In this document: positions 26,501-37,372 of the stretch, one piece after another
How the letters are laid out: each line of letters opens with the position of its first letter
How positions within the stretch are numbered: the stretch's first letter is position 1
Source: Druceiella hillmani
Lineage: Eukaryota > Arthropoda > Insecta > Lepidoptera > Hepialidae
Direction of reading: 5' to 3'
DNA: 64,000 nucleotides
Assembly (NCBI GenBank): GCA_039881145.1
Contig: JAYKKI010000005.1
Location: 22,005,501-22,069,500 of the forward strand
Translations under genes and position numbers: made by a program
The notes under the pieces: generated by a model
What the model was told of the DNA's origin: nothing
The model's input: only the letters and a program-made list of their open reading frames with translations
The model's database searches: none

Positions 26501-28123
26501 TTATGAACAATGTAGCACTACCTCTATATTACTAATTCGGCCATAGTTGGAGAATCGTAAGAAAAAAACATACAAAATATCGAACCCTTCGATTTTTAAT
26601 GTTACAAAAATAAAGATTACATAAAACATAAAACTTTTATTAATAAACTTGGAATAGAAAGTTATACCTTGCATAAATAGAGAACAGATAAAAACGCTAG
26701 TAGTAAACTCGGTAAATGACAAGCTCGTCATGATTTCATCTGTCAAACACTATTACGACTTCGACCTAAGTTTAACATTGGTATAATCTAAAAAAGTTGG
26801 CATTTAGGCCAGCACGTCAGTTTTTGCAATTCTATTATATTTAATTATTTTATAGAAAACAGCTTTATATAATTAAATTCTTACAATCGATACTATAGCT
26901 AAGAATAGTTATTAAATTTATTGCGTGTAGCTGTACCAAGAGCAATAATTATTGATAACAATGTTTAAATCAAATTAAGTTTTAATAACGTTCTCATTTA
27001 TTGTTAGACATTTTGAAAGAAATTTGCGACATTTTTCAAATGTTTTTAAATTTTAAATTAAGCATTATTTGTTTTTGCTGTTCTATTGACGTTTTCATAC
27101 AAAGCTCATGTACTTTTTTCATCATCTCATGCTCTTTCATAACTAGAAAAAAAGAGAAAAAGTCAACAAGAACTGTCATATAAAATAATAATATAAATTT
27201 TAACGATGCTCTAATGACGCCATCTGATGTGAGAAATGCACAGACCCAACATCATATTTTAGATGTCTGTCTATGAAACGTGACGTTGCCACTTCGGATT
27301 TTGGGAATAACTTCAGAATAGTTATTTCATCCTTTCACTAACTTTATTAGTAGTAACTAATACCTTCGATATATTAAGCTTAAGAACCGTTATAAGTATT
27401 CTCAGAATAAGAGTATTTAAATTTAAGCATTTTTAATTAGTAGCAGTGTTAAACTATTGGAAGTAAATGAAAATGTAAATGAATCAGAAAAAAACTGGAA
27501 GATTTATGAATTAAAACCTGCATAACTTATTAGTATTATATTTCACACTTAATGAAATGGACTATTAATTAATTGAAATGGACTATTAATAAATCCAAAC
27601 TTAAGTTCACATTGTCTGCTAGAGATCTTATCTTCCCATGCTGCAATAGAAAAACAATTTCATTCTTAGGGGAGGAAGTAGAAATATGCTGTTGTTACCA
27701 AATGAATTAAGACTTAAGAGTATACACTGAAATAGGTGATTTATTAGTTACCCACCTAATACAATATTAAATTATGTGCTATTATAAAATAAATAAATAT
27801 TTTTTAGGGTTTCGTATAAAAGAAAAATCCTCATAACTTCGCCATACCCTTTCGTATCACAATGTACCATCTGTCACATTTTGCGATTTCAAACTTCTCT
27901 CTTAATATAATATTTTCCAAGTAGATGCTCCAGATAAGTACATAAATTTGTATGGAAATACTATTATTAATTTTTTTAGCGTCCATTTATCATAATTTTA
28001 CAGCTGCTAAAATATTAGATCTATTTATGATATAATATTTTAGCGACTGTACTGGTAATATAATATTAACCAAATTATTCGTCTTATTAAACATCCATTT
28101 GTCATAGTAGTCCAGTTACTAAA

Positions 28124-28126
<3 letters not shown>
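26501..28126. other. No gene recognised
   Basis: AT-rich DNA. A 21-base near-direct duplication (GAAATGGACTATTAATWAAT) occurs near 27554-27595. The block at 27800-27900 (TTTTTAGGGTTTCGTATAAA) loosely resembles the common insect repeat that begins with an AGGGTTCCGTACC motif, but is too decayed to call. Confidence 0.4.
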
Positions 28127-28127
<1 letters not shown>

Positions 28128-28172
<45 letters not shown>

Positions 28173-28190
28173 ATATATATATATATATAT
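28128..28190. repeat. (TA)n microsatellite with a short TG run
   Basis: About 63 bases of TA repeats interrupted by TGTGTGTG near 28164-28172. Confidence 0.95.
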
Positions 28191-29640
28191 TTATATTGTT
28201 GGTTCGAAAGATGACCTCAGTTGATATTGATTCAACTATTTTTTTTCAATGTTAATTTATCACAATGTTACAGTTGCTAAAGTTTAAGATTTACGAATGT
28301 TAAATTTTGCAAATATATGTTTGAAATGGTAATCTGAATTGATATGAATCAAATTTTCAAAGAAGAATATTATGTCCTCCTCATTCAAGTGAATTGGGTA
28401 CGAAATTTGTTTCGCCCACCGCGTTGAGAAAAGTATCATCACATAAGTTGTAGAAAATAAAATTTACTACTCATTTAAAATATTGATTTTGAAATAACGT
28501 TAAATTTGTACCTTCCTCCCTTCCACTAATTTTTAAACCATGGGTTTATAGATAGCATTAAAAGCTTTTATTCGAAATTAATGACATTATATCATAGCGA
28601 AATCAGATCTCAATATGTCTCTAATCTCATATTCATGCGACATCGTTACTTCCGAATAAAATTTAGAAAACACAACGTGGGCTTACACAGCGCAGATCCT
28701 GGAAATCAGTACAATTTCTTCAACTGAAATACTCAAATCCAATTTTCTAAACAATTTCTTTTTAAACTAATGCCTATGATAAACGCTTAATAACATTAAT
28801 TATATTGATTGTTTTAAAAGGAAATGAGAAAAGTACAGAATACGTATTTTTTTGCGTAATTTTTTTTTACAGTGTGCTCCACATTTATACCAATCATTTA
28901 ACATTTGATTTTGATTTTTAATAACAACCCTTCACCGATAATAACTATGTAACCCTGTTCAGAAAGAAATGGATTTGCACTTATTGTTGGCTTATGCTTG
29001 GGCAAATTTGTAAATCGGATCTAAAATCATTTCTTCATTTTGTCTACACCTGTGTCCTCAACGTGTGTTTTTTGATATCTTAATACCACATCAACCGTTT
29101 GTGATACCACCAATTATTACCGTTGTTGTTTAAAAAATATTATAGCCAACGAATGTACCATATACTAGTAGATAAAATAGATAATACCTTTTGAAATCCA
29201 CCTAAGTATTTTACGCAATAAAACTGTTTACTTATTATAAATAAATCCGCTAACGTCGCCTTGAACATTTTGTTATTTATCGTGTACAGTGGCGATTGTC
29301 ATAGTTAACACGCATTACACTAACAATTTGTTTAAGCTATATACAGACTGTATTTTTCCTTACGACATATTTTAACAGGGCTGATTCTTCTGATCATTCT
29401 GGACGTAAAATATTTAATAAAAAAAGAAAAATATGGATGACGAAATTTTGGTGAATGTGAAAAAATCCAACCATTTCTGAGATTATCGCTTTCAAAATTT
29501 TTTTTTTGTTACATAATCTATTAGATACATTTAATATATTAAACTCTACTGCCCCTCGTAAATAAAACTTGAATAAAACCAGTAAAACCTAAGTAGAACT
29601 CGCACTACGAGGGTTCCATACACATTAATGTTCTTAATTA
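28191..29640. other. No gene recognised
   Basis: AT-rich DNA with no open frame or repeat worth naming. Confidence 0.4.
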
Positions 29641-29643
29641 TAC

Positions 29644-29690
<47 letters not shown>
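29641..29690. repeat. (TA)n microsatellite
   Basis: About 50 bases of TA, followed by a few TACA units to about 29704. Confidence 0.95.
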
Positions 29691-30413
29691 AATACATACA
29701 TACATAATAGGTTCCATTTTGATGAGCGACCAAATATGAAGAAGCGACTTTGAAGGTGAGTTTTTTTTATTATATGTTTTTGTTAACTTTTCTTAATCGC
29801 TCCTGGAAATTTGTTAATATTTTAAGGTCCCTTTTTTAATATTTTAAAACCTAAACCTAGCAACTTTGTGTAAAAAAGTTGGTAAGAACAGCGTTGATTT
29901 TTTTGTATAAATGATTACTTAGAGGTCTGAACAAGTGGTAGATAATAAAATATTTGGTGAATTAGATGAATGTACTAGCAGAACCGTATATTTTACCGTA
30001 TGTGGAGTAATCATGGATTAAATAAACTCGTTCCCGTTGAGTGTTCTGTTTTTTAGATAATCAATGTAATTTCTGACAGTAAACCTTTGAATTCATCGTA
30101 GATATCTTTCGAAGTCATCGCCAGTGAACAACGCCCGTGACATTCCATTAATAGCTCGGCATTGCTTTTCTGGTATTTAGTTCATATTATGTTACTGGAC
30201 CTCCTGGTTTTTCTCAACCCCAGTTATTTATTGCTTAAGTAAATCGAAGTTACATTTTTATGTCAATAATTCTTTGCAAAAATTAACTCGTAAAGAAGAA
30301 TAATGTAAATGATATCCATTTAAATCTATTTTCTTTGACACAATATGAACAATTTATGTCATAATAAAATATGCTAGAATTATGACAACCTCTCAACGAA
30401 ATATTTATATGAC

Positions 30414-30416
<3 letters not shown>
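29691..30416. other. No gene recognised
   Basis: The minus strand between 29990 and 30240 is somewhat less AT-rich and can be read for about 20 codons (…NGMSRALFTGDDFERYLR), but I cannot assign it to a family. Confidence 0.35.

Positions 30417-30484
<68 letters not shown>
30417..30484. repeat. (TA)n microsatellite inside the copia 3' LTR remnant
   Basis: About 68 bases of TA. It begins where the 3' LTR copy, which contains TATATTAATTTTATATTAAT, breaks down, so it may have grown from that sequence. Confidence 0.9.
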
Positions 30485-30489
<5 letters not shown>

Positions 30490-30617
30490 TAATTTTATAT
30501 TAATTTTGTTACCATATTAAAGTAGTACCTGCCCTTAACAAAATAAAAAATGAATATAAATAGCTGACAGGTAAAATTCTAAGGCTTTTCTTGAATTAAT
30601 GTTATTTAATAACACCT

Positions 30618-31012
30618 TAACTTTTAGTCAAAATATCTGCGGGTATTTCAGCTGTTTTCAGATAAGCTATTTTAATAAAACAATTCGTTACAACTTCTCC
30701 AACAAAATGATATCGTATATCTATATCATTTAATCCCCATGGAAAATAGGATTTCAAGCTAATTTTTGAGCGCTTTGACAGTCATTAAATAAAAGAACAG
30801 GATCTGATTTTCCGAAGATTTATAATAGTAAATACTTGCCTTTTACTGCCTTCAGACATAGAAATATGCTCAGCTTCTATGCTGGATAAGACTACATTCC
30901 TTTGCTTTCTGTATTCAAAAGAAATCACAATTTTTGACAATTTAAAATAGAAACCCAAGTATGATCTCCTGCCCATAATGTCTGAACGCCAGTCTGCATT
31001 TACAAAATCTAC
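30618..31012 (-). pseudogene. copia RNase H and polyprotein C-terminus
   Basis: The minus strand reads VDFVNADWRSDIMGRRSYLG, then FYFKLSKIVISFEYRKQRNV and VLSSIEAEHISMSEGSKRQV. These are the RNase H blocks 'G..DADWA.D...R+S..G..F......ISW.S+KQ..VALSS.EAEY'. After a frameshift come FNDCQSAQKLA, then DIRYHFVGEVVTNCFIKIAY, then LKTAEIPADILTKS and a stop at 30618. That is the standard end of copia-type polyproteins ('HID.RYHFIR......I....V.T..Q.ADI.TK'). Two stops and a frameshift interrupt it. Only RNase H and the tail remain of the pol enzymes. Confidence 0.9.
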
Positions 31013-31053
31013 AAAGGAGGAGTCTTCTTCCCAAAAATAAGACCATTATTTTT

Positions 31054-31091
31054 CATTTGTTGTGTATGGCAGTGCTCATACACAACAAATG
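31054..31091. repeat. Perfect 15-bp inverted repeat at the copia deletion junction
   Basis: CATTTGTTGTGTATG (31054-31068), 8-base spacer, CATACACAACAAATG (31077-31091). It sits between the GAG-pre-integrase frame and the RNase H frame. Confidence 0.9.
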
Positions 31092-31378
31092 ATGCACGAT
31101 GATTTATCTATTTTTGCTATTTTCGTGTATGAAATTCCTTCTACAGCTCCATTCTTCATTTTATTTAGGCTGCGACTGCTTATGTGTTCCCAGCGTTTGT
31201 ACCAAGTCTCACATGGTGCTGTTGAAATTGCTGCTAATGTCAGTTCTATTGATAATGTATTTAACTTATACACACCGTCAACTAATTCTGCCTGGCCAAG
31301 AAGTTCAGTCTTTTGATTATAAATAAAGCAAACATTTTCTTTGAATATCATAACGTTGCCATTCAATTGAACGTTCAA
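31076..31378 (-). pseudogene. copia GAG-pre-integrase domain
   Basis: A 100-codon open frame. It reads GNVMIFKENVCFIYNQKTEL, then LGQAELVDGVYKLNT and ETWYKRWEHISSRSLNKMKN, then GAVEGISYTKIAKIDKSSCI. The 'W+.R.GH....L..M' pattern with its downstream CxxC is characteristic of the domain before integrase (here GH has become EH). The frame stops making family sense just after SSCIICC, exactly where a 15-bp inverted repeat begins. Integrase should have followed. Confidence 0.9.
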
Positions 31379-31389
31379 TCAATTGAATC

Positions 31390-31849
31390 ACGGAAAGTAA
31401 ATTGGTGGCCAAATCTGATGTACGTAATACATAACTGCGATGTCGTATTTCATACCGCACGCAAGCGTAACAATATTTACGTCCCCAGAAAATAATATTG
31501 AAACTTTGGTCTGGTTTGCAGGAATAATATCTTTCATTTCAAATTGATGCGACAAGTTTACGAGGCTATTTTAATTTGCCGTCATGTTTCTACTTGCTCC
31601 GCTACGGATATATCAGCTATCTCAATTGAACTTGCCACTCAGAAAAATTACATTGAAAGTATTGATTGGGTTTCTTTTGGTATTTTCTGATTGCTGACAC
31701 TTATTTTTATAATATCCGATCTGTTTACATTTATAGTGTTTAATAATTTGTTTTCTGGTTTTCACATTGACGTTTCTGATTGTCTTTGCAAATGACAGCT
31801 TTTTTGATTGGCATTCCTGAATCGATGCATTCCTTTTGCTATGAATACA
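31390..31849 (-). pseudogene. copia-type zinc knuckle and protease region, decayed
   Basis: Between gag and the pre-integrase domain the minus strand keeps HYKCKQIGYYKNKC (31697-31738). This is the CX2CX4HX4C knuckle with its first Cys and its His both changed. Further on it reads SLVNLSHQFEMKDIIPANQT (about 31515-31580) and SILFSGDVNIVTLACGMKY, matching the segment of copia polyproteins just after the protease active site. Stops and frameshifts occur, and the protease catalytic Asp motif is not legible. Confidence 0.75.
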
Positions 31850-32372
31850 CTACAGGAACCGGATACAGTACCCAACATTTGCAAGCATGTCTATTAACTT
31901 GGTTTGAATGACGTCTGCACTAACCTTAATTCCCGAATGCTCTATAGTCATAACCATGGGTGCATACTTTTCGGGCAATTTTGCTAACATTAATGCTCCA
32001 ATCCACTCATTAGTTAACTGGAATCCTGTACCCTGAAGTGGCTGACCCGTTTCTATAATTTGAGTCACATACTGTTTTATTGACTCACAATTTTCTAGCC
32101 GAATGTTGATGAGATTTCTTAGCAAACTGATCTTCTTTGTGTAGCCAGTCCTCAAATATATCTTTCAGTTTTGTCCACAGATCGTATGTTGTGACTGTCT
32201 GTTTGATGTGAACATGAATCGAAGGATCAATGGTTAATATCAATTTTTCTTTGGCTTTAGCGTCGTTCTCTTCATCTACCGCAGAAGCTGTTGCCTCTAG
32301 TTGATGTTTAAAGTCGCCATGCCTTCCAACTCCATAACATTTTTTGGCGCGGTGTGCAACACCAATTTTCAT
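31850..32372 (-). pseudogene. copia-type gag, frameshifted
   Basis: Two overlapping frames make up the N-terminal gag region. The first (32372-32085) includes ATASAVDEENDAKAKEKLI and TVTTYDLWTKLKDIFED, the 'D..A...I...I......AKE.WD.L...F' pattern of copia-like gag polyproteins. The second (32155-31850) reads KKISLLRNLINIRLENCESI, then LPEKYAPMVMTIEHSG, which corresponds to the 'LP..Y...V..IE' block. The break between them near 32100-32150 is a frameshift. The encoded protein would have been the capsid of an intracellular retrotransposon particle. Confidence 0.9.
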
Positions 32373-32484
32373 AATTTTCGCATCCTTTTATCTATGGAAC
32401 ACTGGCTATATAATTCGTCGTCATTAATATTACACAAAAAATAGTAACTTTTGTTATTTACTCAATTAATTTGGGACTGGGCCC

Positions 32485-32612
32485 TTAATTTAATATTAAA
32501 AGTACGGTTGATGGAAACGAACGACAAAGTTATGTATTTTGACAAGTACACATATTACACGGTAGAGGGCATCTCAGTCACATATTAATTTTGTTACCAT
32601 ATTAAAATAACA
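32485..32612 (-). repeat. Putative copia 5' LTR
   Basis: Inferred from a terminal TGTTATTTTAATATGG start on the minus strand (32597-32612), whose TTTAATATGG part is shared with the 3' end of the element, and from the tRNA-like primer site at 32473-32484 just inside it. About 128 bp. The inner boundary is not exact. Confidence 0.55.
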
Positions 32613-34151
32613 TATATGTCATAAATACACAAAAACATTATGTTAACAAACGCAGGTCTCGTTAACGAGATGCAGTATTTGTGCCGCATTTTTTGCTGCA
32701 CAAATATTGCATCACTTAATCGCTTTGCTTTTCCATACAGGTGTATTTGCGTTTATGAGAATGAATAATGTCATAATTTTAATGAATATTCAATTCGAGT
32801 TTTCAAAAACGACACCTTTTATTTACAAATTTTGTTTGATTTACATCGTAATAAAAAATTTCCAAGGTTGTTTTCAATAGATCAATATCAAATTAAGTTC
32901 TTTCTGATGTCTATTCATCAGCTTACGGATTTTGCTGGGTTATAATCTTAATCCAAGTATTTTGCAATACCTAATAATTACCTAATTTACGCCAACATAC
33001 GGAAGAGGTAAATTTAAATAAAAGTAAGGATAGGTTATACTCAACAAATAAATTTTCTGTTTCTCACCATTATAGTAAGGCTAATGCGTTCCAAAGAGGA
33101 CTAGCAGGCAGTAGTTTTGTATGGGTACTACTAACTATGTGTAAAAATAGTGACACCTAGTTTTTCTGGCTTCCAACCTCAAACTGAGTATAGGATGTTC
33201 CAAGATATAAGTTACCTTTAAATTAATATTGATCTCAACATCTACATTCGTAGTTTCCAAAACTATTTCAAAGTTGTTTACTTCTAAAAAAGATATTCAT
33301 TTTTAAAGTAAAATTTGTTTCGTTTAAAGATATATGAACTGTCATTTGTGTACTCGTATAAAATTAGGTCCATAAAATCCAATTAAATGATTAATAAATC
33401 CCAACGGAAACTGGCTATATGAAACAGTTACCAGACACAATTAAGCTTATGTGTCTAGTTTCCTAGTTTTAGCAAAATCTGAAATAATTATATATGTTAA
33501 GACTAGAGACTTTATAGCAAGTGAACAAATTAGACAAGTGCAGTGTAGAAGAGCACGTAAACAAATATATTTCAGTAACTTATGTAAAGGGCATTGGCTA
33601 AAATAATACAAATATTAACAAAATTTTGACTCATTTTTATTATCTTCATTACACTTGCTTAAACACCTATGTCTTGAATCATATTTCTCATATAACAAAG
33701 TAAATCGTGTTCTTGGTAATTAATTATTAGTAATTTTAAAATATATTGTTTCAAAGCTGGAAATAAATTTCTTTATTGAAATAATATGCTCATTTAATTT
33801 GCATGAAAATGCTTAATTATTTGCTTCATTTACCTGCTGCTCTTCGTTCTTTATTAAGGTGCTTTATGCAAAGTCATTTCAGAGTCGTTAAATATATTTT
33901 GTAAAATCTTTGTATTTCAGCAAGCAAACTACAGTAACAAGAAGACGACATGTTGGTGGAGAATTTACTTTGAGATCAGCTTTTGTATAGTGATAGGGTA
34001 AACTCTAATAATTATTGGTTAAAATAATCTTAGCATTATCAGGCCAATAATTAAAAATATAAATACTGAATATTAACATATGACCATTAGTATATGTCAT
34101 TTAGTATGTAATAAATGGTAAAAATTATAAAAAAAAGTCTTTTTTATTTTA
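32613..34151. other. No gene recognised
   Basis: AT-rich DNA. A small inverted repeat (AGACACA/TGTGTCT) lies near 33433-33456. Nothing else stands out. Confidence 0.4.
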
Positions 34152-34418
34152 ACTAGTGTTCGCCCAGTGATCGAAAACTCACTTGGCTAAAACCCTAATA
34201 GTAGGCAAATAGTAAATCAATTCATATTGGTGCTACAACATTTTCCTTTGTATATATGTATATTAAGCGAGCCGTATTTGACTAATACATAGAACACAGA
34301 TATCTATTACAGAACATATAAAATAAACGCTTTTTTGCCTTGACATACACTCCACCGACTATTGAAAAAGGAATATTTGAAATCACACAAAATTCACAGC
34401 TCGAAATTCATTGAGTCA
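34152..34418 (-). mobile_element. 3' half of a dispersed element ending in CACTAGT
   Basis: The reverse complement of this stretch matches 51661-51948: TCGAGCTGTGAATTTTGTGT, AATAGTCGGTGGAGTGTATG, GCGTTTATTTTATATGTTCT, then GGGCGAACACTAGT at 34152. With 36516-36838, which carries the 5' half in the same orientation, it forms one element interrupted by foreign DNA. Confidence 0.8.
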
Positions 34419-35126
34419 AACTTATATTACTTCGTAAGGACAGACCCGTAGCAACCGAAAAATGTCCCACTAGGAAAGGGACTAAATGGCCAAATTAGCA
34501 GCCTTTTGTTTCAGTTGATATTTTGATTCTCGTGACTATGTTTATCCTGAAAACAGTCAAACAATGCCGGATTGTGTAGTAAAAATATCTTTAAATTACA
34601 GTTCGAGAATTCTAAAAAGGTATGTTACCTTCGGTTAAAAAATTAATTTAACGTATGTTACCTTCGGTTAAACAATTGTTATACTTTCAGTAAATATATG
34701 AATTCCAACGTTGTGACCTTGTAAATACGTGTTTTCACACATGAGTTTTTTTTTAAATAATCATTTTTTTTGTAATGATTTTTGAAAACCTACTGATGAG
34801 TATGGTGCCGGAAAACTAGGATATCTTAGAAGTGATGAAAATGAATTAGTACTTGTCCTGTACCTGTCTGTCTCTTCAATAACTCAAAAACTTCTAAACC
34901 GATGAACTTAAAACTGGAAATGTAAGTATAACATGCTCATAGGTTTGAGGTATTTAGTGATTACATATAGCCAATGCATATACTTTTTGACAAAGCCTAT
35001 ACATGAAATGCTTATATACACATTGTTGCATGTTACTAAAATCATTGTCCATTTTGTTAGTGTGCAAAAAGGATTTCGCAGATTAAAGAAAATGGCAGCA
35101 TCTTATCAAATTTTAAGCATGTTACT

Positions 35127-35145
35127 GTATGTATGTATGTGTGTG

Positions 35146-35187
<42 letters not shown>

Positions 35188-35194
35188 TATATAT
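35127..35194. repeat. (TG)/(TA)n microsatellite
   Basis: GTATGTATGTGTGTGTATGT followed by about 40 bases of TA. Confidence 0.95.
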
Positions 35195-35269
35195 AATGAT
35201 TAATAATAATTGACCGTGCCAACAGCAACTCGCCCGAAGTCACTCAAATAATTCAGTAATATGTATACA

Positions 35270-35390
35270 TTGGAGCGTTTATCTCTAACAACAATAGTGC
35301 AACAGGGCGACGACAAATTGGAAGAGATGGAAAGGCATTGTGAGGCGAGTAACATCGGCTACCCATAATAATACTACGTGCTGACCATGA
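35270..35390 (+). mobile_element. Possible LINE C-terminal scrap
   Basis: A less AT-rich patch that can be read as RATTNWKRWKGIVRRVTSAT. The W+.IV.RVTSAT pattern recalls the last residues of some lepidopteran LINE proteins. It is too short to be sure. Confidence 0.3.
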
Positions 35391-35394
35391 CCGC

Positions 35395-35395
35395 G

Positions 35396-35433
<38 letters not shown>
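35395..35433. repeat. (TA)n microsatellite
   Basis: About 38 bases of TA, directly followed by the short repeat at 35434-35612. Confidence 0.95.
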
Positions 35434-35436
<3 letters not shown>

Positions 35437-35612
35437 GATGTGTGATGCAGAAAAACGTTTTTTAGAATTTTTGTCTGTCTGTCTGTTTGTTACTTTGTCC
35501 GTGAATCACGTAAAAACTACTAGACGGATTTTGATGCAATATACAAGAGAAAATTTATAATAACTTTCCTTACTCCAAATTTCACGCGAACGAAGTCGGA
35601 GGCACAGCTAGT
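35434..35612 (+). mobile_element. Short dispersed element ending in AGCTAGT
   Basis: Contains TTTTTGTCTGTCTGTCTG, then ACTACTAGACGGATTTTGAT, then TTCACGCGAACGAAGTCGGA and a terminal CACAGCTAGT (35603-35612). This arrangement is extremely common in lepidopteran genomes. The CTAG end followed by T could fit a non-autonomous Helitron; a SINE or RTE-type tail is the alternative. Related ends lie at 47327-47525 and, inverted, at 58796. Confidence 0.8.
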
Positions 35613-36515
35613 TTGAAATGTTTTTGCATACAAGTCCACATTGTCTTATTGCCTCTCTAAAACCAATTTAAATTATTTGAGTCAAATATTCGATTATATT
35701 TCAAAGCAGGGAAGAGCAATTAGAAAGGGAATTTCTGTGAAGGTAAATAAAACAGGAAAGTATAACGTAATTGAAGATAATTGAATAATGTTCGGTATAA
35801 CCTTTGAATTTTATTTTGATAGTGTTGTCGAAAAGGCGCCTTTTCTTATGTGGTCATATAGAATTTAAATGTTATTCTGAATGAGTTGATATCATTCTAT
35901 ATATCTTGCACATTACCAATTTCACACTAAAGTAATAAACGAATTTTTCAAACTAAAATAGCAAAAAATACGAGAAAAAGACTAAAAATTATCGAAAACC
36001 CCCTGTATATATGTACCTGTATATAGACGAAGAGTATTATAACATTATAATTTCTTTAAGGTAAATAACCTTTTCCTCGCTGACGAAGTAAATAACGGTT
36101 CTTGCATAATCGTCTTACCAACACCGAAAACTGCAAGTATGCAACCTCTCGATACAGTGAATAAATTAAAACTGATTGGCGTAGAATGAAGTTGAGATAA
36201 TTAAGCCACCTTAATTTTGAATTATTCCTGACATATGTTGTATAAAAATAACTTTTTTCTTTACTTCACCTAAATTCCAATCTATTTATATATTATCATA
36301 TCAATATACATGCATTTTTTTTAATTTGGTTAAAAAATAATAAAATAAGATAATGCCACGATAAAATTACATCTACGGTCGCATACAGTCGGCCATGTGA
36401 CTGACAAAGTAGTTTCGTTTAATTGCAATAGATGACGCACGTGAATTGATGTTGTCATTTTCTATTTGGTTTAATGTTCCTTTGACCGTATCTTGATGTT
36501 TAGATCAATGCATTT
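35613..36515. other. No feature recognised within the insert
   Basis: AT-rich DNA between the AGCTAGT-ending repeat and the right edge of the insertion. Confidence 0.4.
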
Positions 36516-36838
36516 AGTCAGTTTGACATTTTAAAACTCTTTGGCGGCAATCTTTACTCTATGCGACTGTTCGACCACAGATTATTATGTATTTGATATT
36601 GACCTACAAACGTAAACAATGATTTTTTTTATTGTTGGACGTAAACAATGAATCTTTTAATGTGTTTGTGATATTTAATTTAATGTATTTGTAATACATA
36701 TTATATATTGATTTTTGCTTTCTGCACTACTTCTCCATATAAACTTTAACTATGCTAATTCTGTTAATTATGTAAATTTCACACTCCTTCGTGAACGCAG
36801 TATGCTTAAAAAGGGATATAAAGTTTTTTCTTCACGAA
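36516..36838 (-). mobile_element. 5' half of a dispersed element (same copy as 34152-34418)
   Basis: The reverse complement aligns with 57847-58150: GTGAAGAAAAAACTTTATAT at 36838, CCTTTTTAAGCATACTGCGT, AGTTTATATGGAGAAG, GTCGCATAGAGTAAAGATTG. It ends at the AGTCA duplication. Confidence 0.8.
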
Positions 36839-37008
36839 ATAATATATAGATTTATTAAATAAATGATATTTTTATTGGTACTAACAAAACTGATAACGAA
36901 AAACATCTTGCCAATAAGTTTCTAAACCGGAGCCACCAGTTAAGGCATACGCATTGCCACTTGCATATATTCTCTCGTTTGCTAACAAATACCTACAATT
37001 TTCAGTTT

Positions 37009-37372
37009 ACCAGTATTTATATATGCTACTAGCAAAATTTCCAGAGGTTATTTATCATTATTAACTTGCTAGTACCTGCTTATATTTTCTTAAATAGTTA
37101 TCTTTAGTGTACCATGTCGTTATAGAAAAATTGGTCTTAAACTAAATTTACCAGAGCGTGTCATCTCCTTATACATATATGCTACTAGCAAAATTTATAT
37201 GCTAATACCAGTATTTATATATGCTACTAGCAAAATTTCCCAAGGTTATTTATAATTATTACCTTGCTAGTACATACTTATATTTCCTTAAATAGGTATC
37301 TTCAGTGTACCTTGTCGCTATAGAAAAATTGTCTTAAACTAAATTTACCAGACCGTGCCCTCTCCATATAAA
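37009..37372. repeat. Tandem duplication, unit about 198 bp, two copies
   Basis: ACCAGTATTTATATATGCTA at 37009 and again at 37207. The copies match throughout, ending near CCAGAGCGTGTCATCTCC and CCAGACCGTGCCCTCTCC. A short extra copy of GCTACTAGCAAAATTT lies at the junction (37183-37198), suggesting that the duplication formed in more than one step. Confidence 0.9.

Larger units (their letters stand above)
30417..32612 (-). mobile_element. Internally deleted Ty1/copia LTR retrotransposon
   Basis: A minus-strand relic about 2.2 kb long; intact copia elements are about 5 kb. In transcription order: a putative 5' LTR ending near 32485; a primer-binding-like site at 32473-32484 (GGGCCCAGTCCC, the motif found next to the Drosophila copia LTR, complementary to an internal part of initiator tRNA-Met); gag; a decayed zinc knuckle; protease remains; the GAG-pre-integrase domain; then a jump straight to RNase H and the C-terminus; and the start of a 3' LTR. 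Integrase and nearly all of the reverse transcriptase are missing. The start of the LTR (TTTAATATGGTAACAAAATT on the minus strand) occurs at both ends: 32589-32608 and about 30505-30524. The 3' LTR copy breaks off into a (TA)n tract. Frameshifts and stops throughout make it non-functional. Confidence 0.9.
34419..36520. mobile_element. Insertion of about 2.1 kb splitting a dispersed element
   Basis: The two halves of the interrupted repeat end exactly here. The sequence AGTCA is present on both sides (34414-34418 and 36516-36520), which looks like a 5-bp target-site duplication. The insert has no obvious terminal inverted repeats. It contains a 20-base direct repeat (34620-34639 and 34653-34672), two (TA)n tracts, a possible LINE C-terminal scrap and a short repeat ending in AGCTAGT. 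It may be a composite of several insertions. Confidence 0.55.

Noticed and set aside
31062..31495. Three plus-strand frames
   Set aside because: They are antisense of the copia GAG-pre-integrase and protease regions; the minus strand carries the family motifs.
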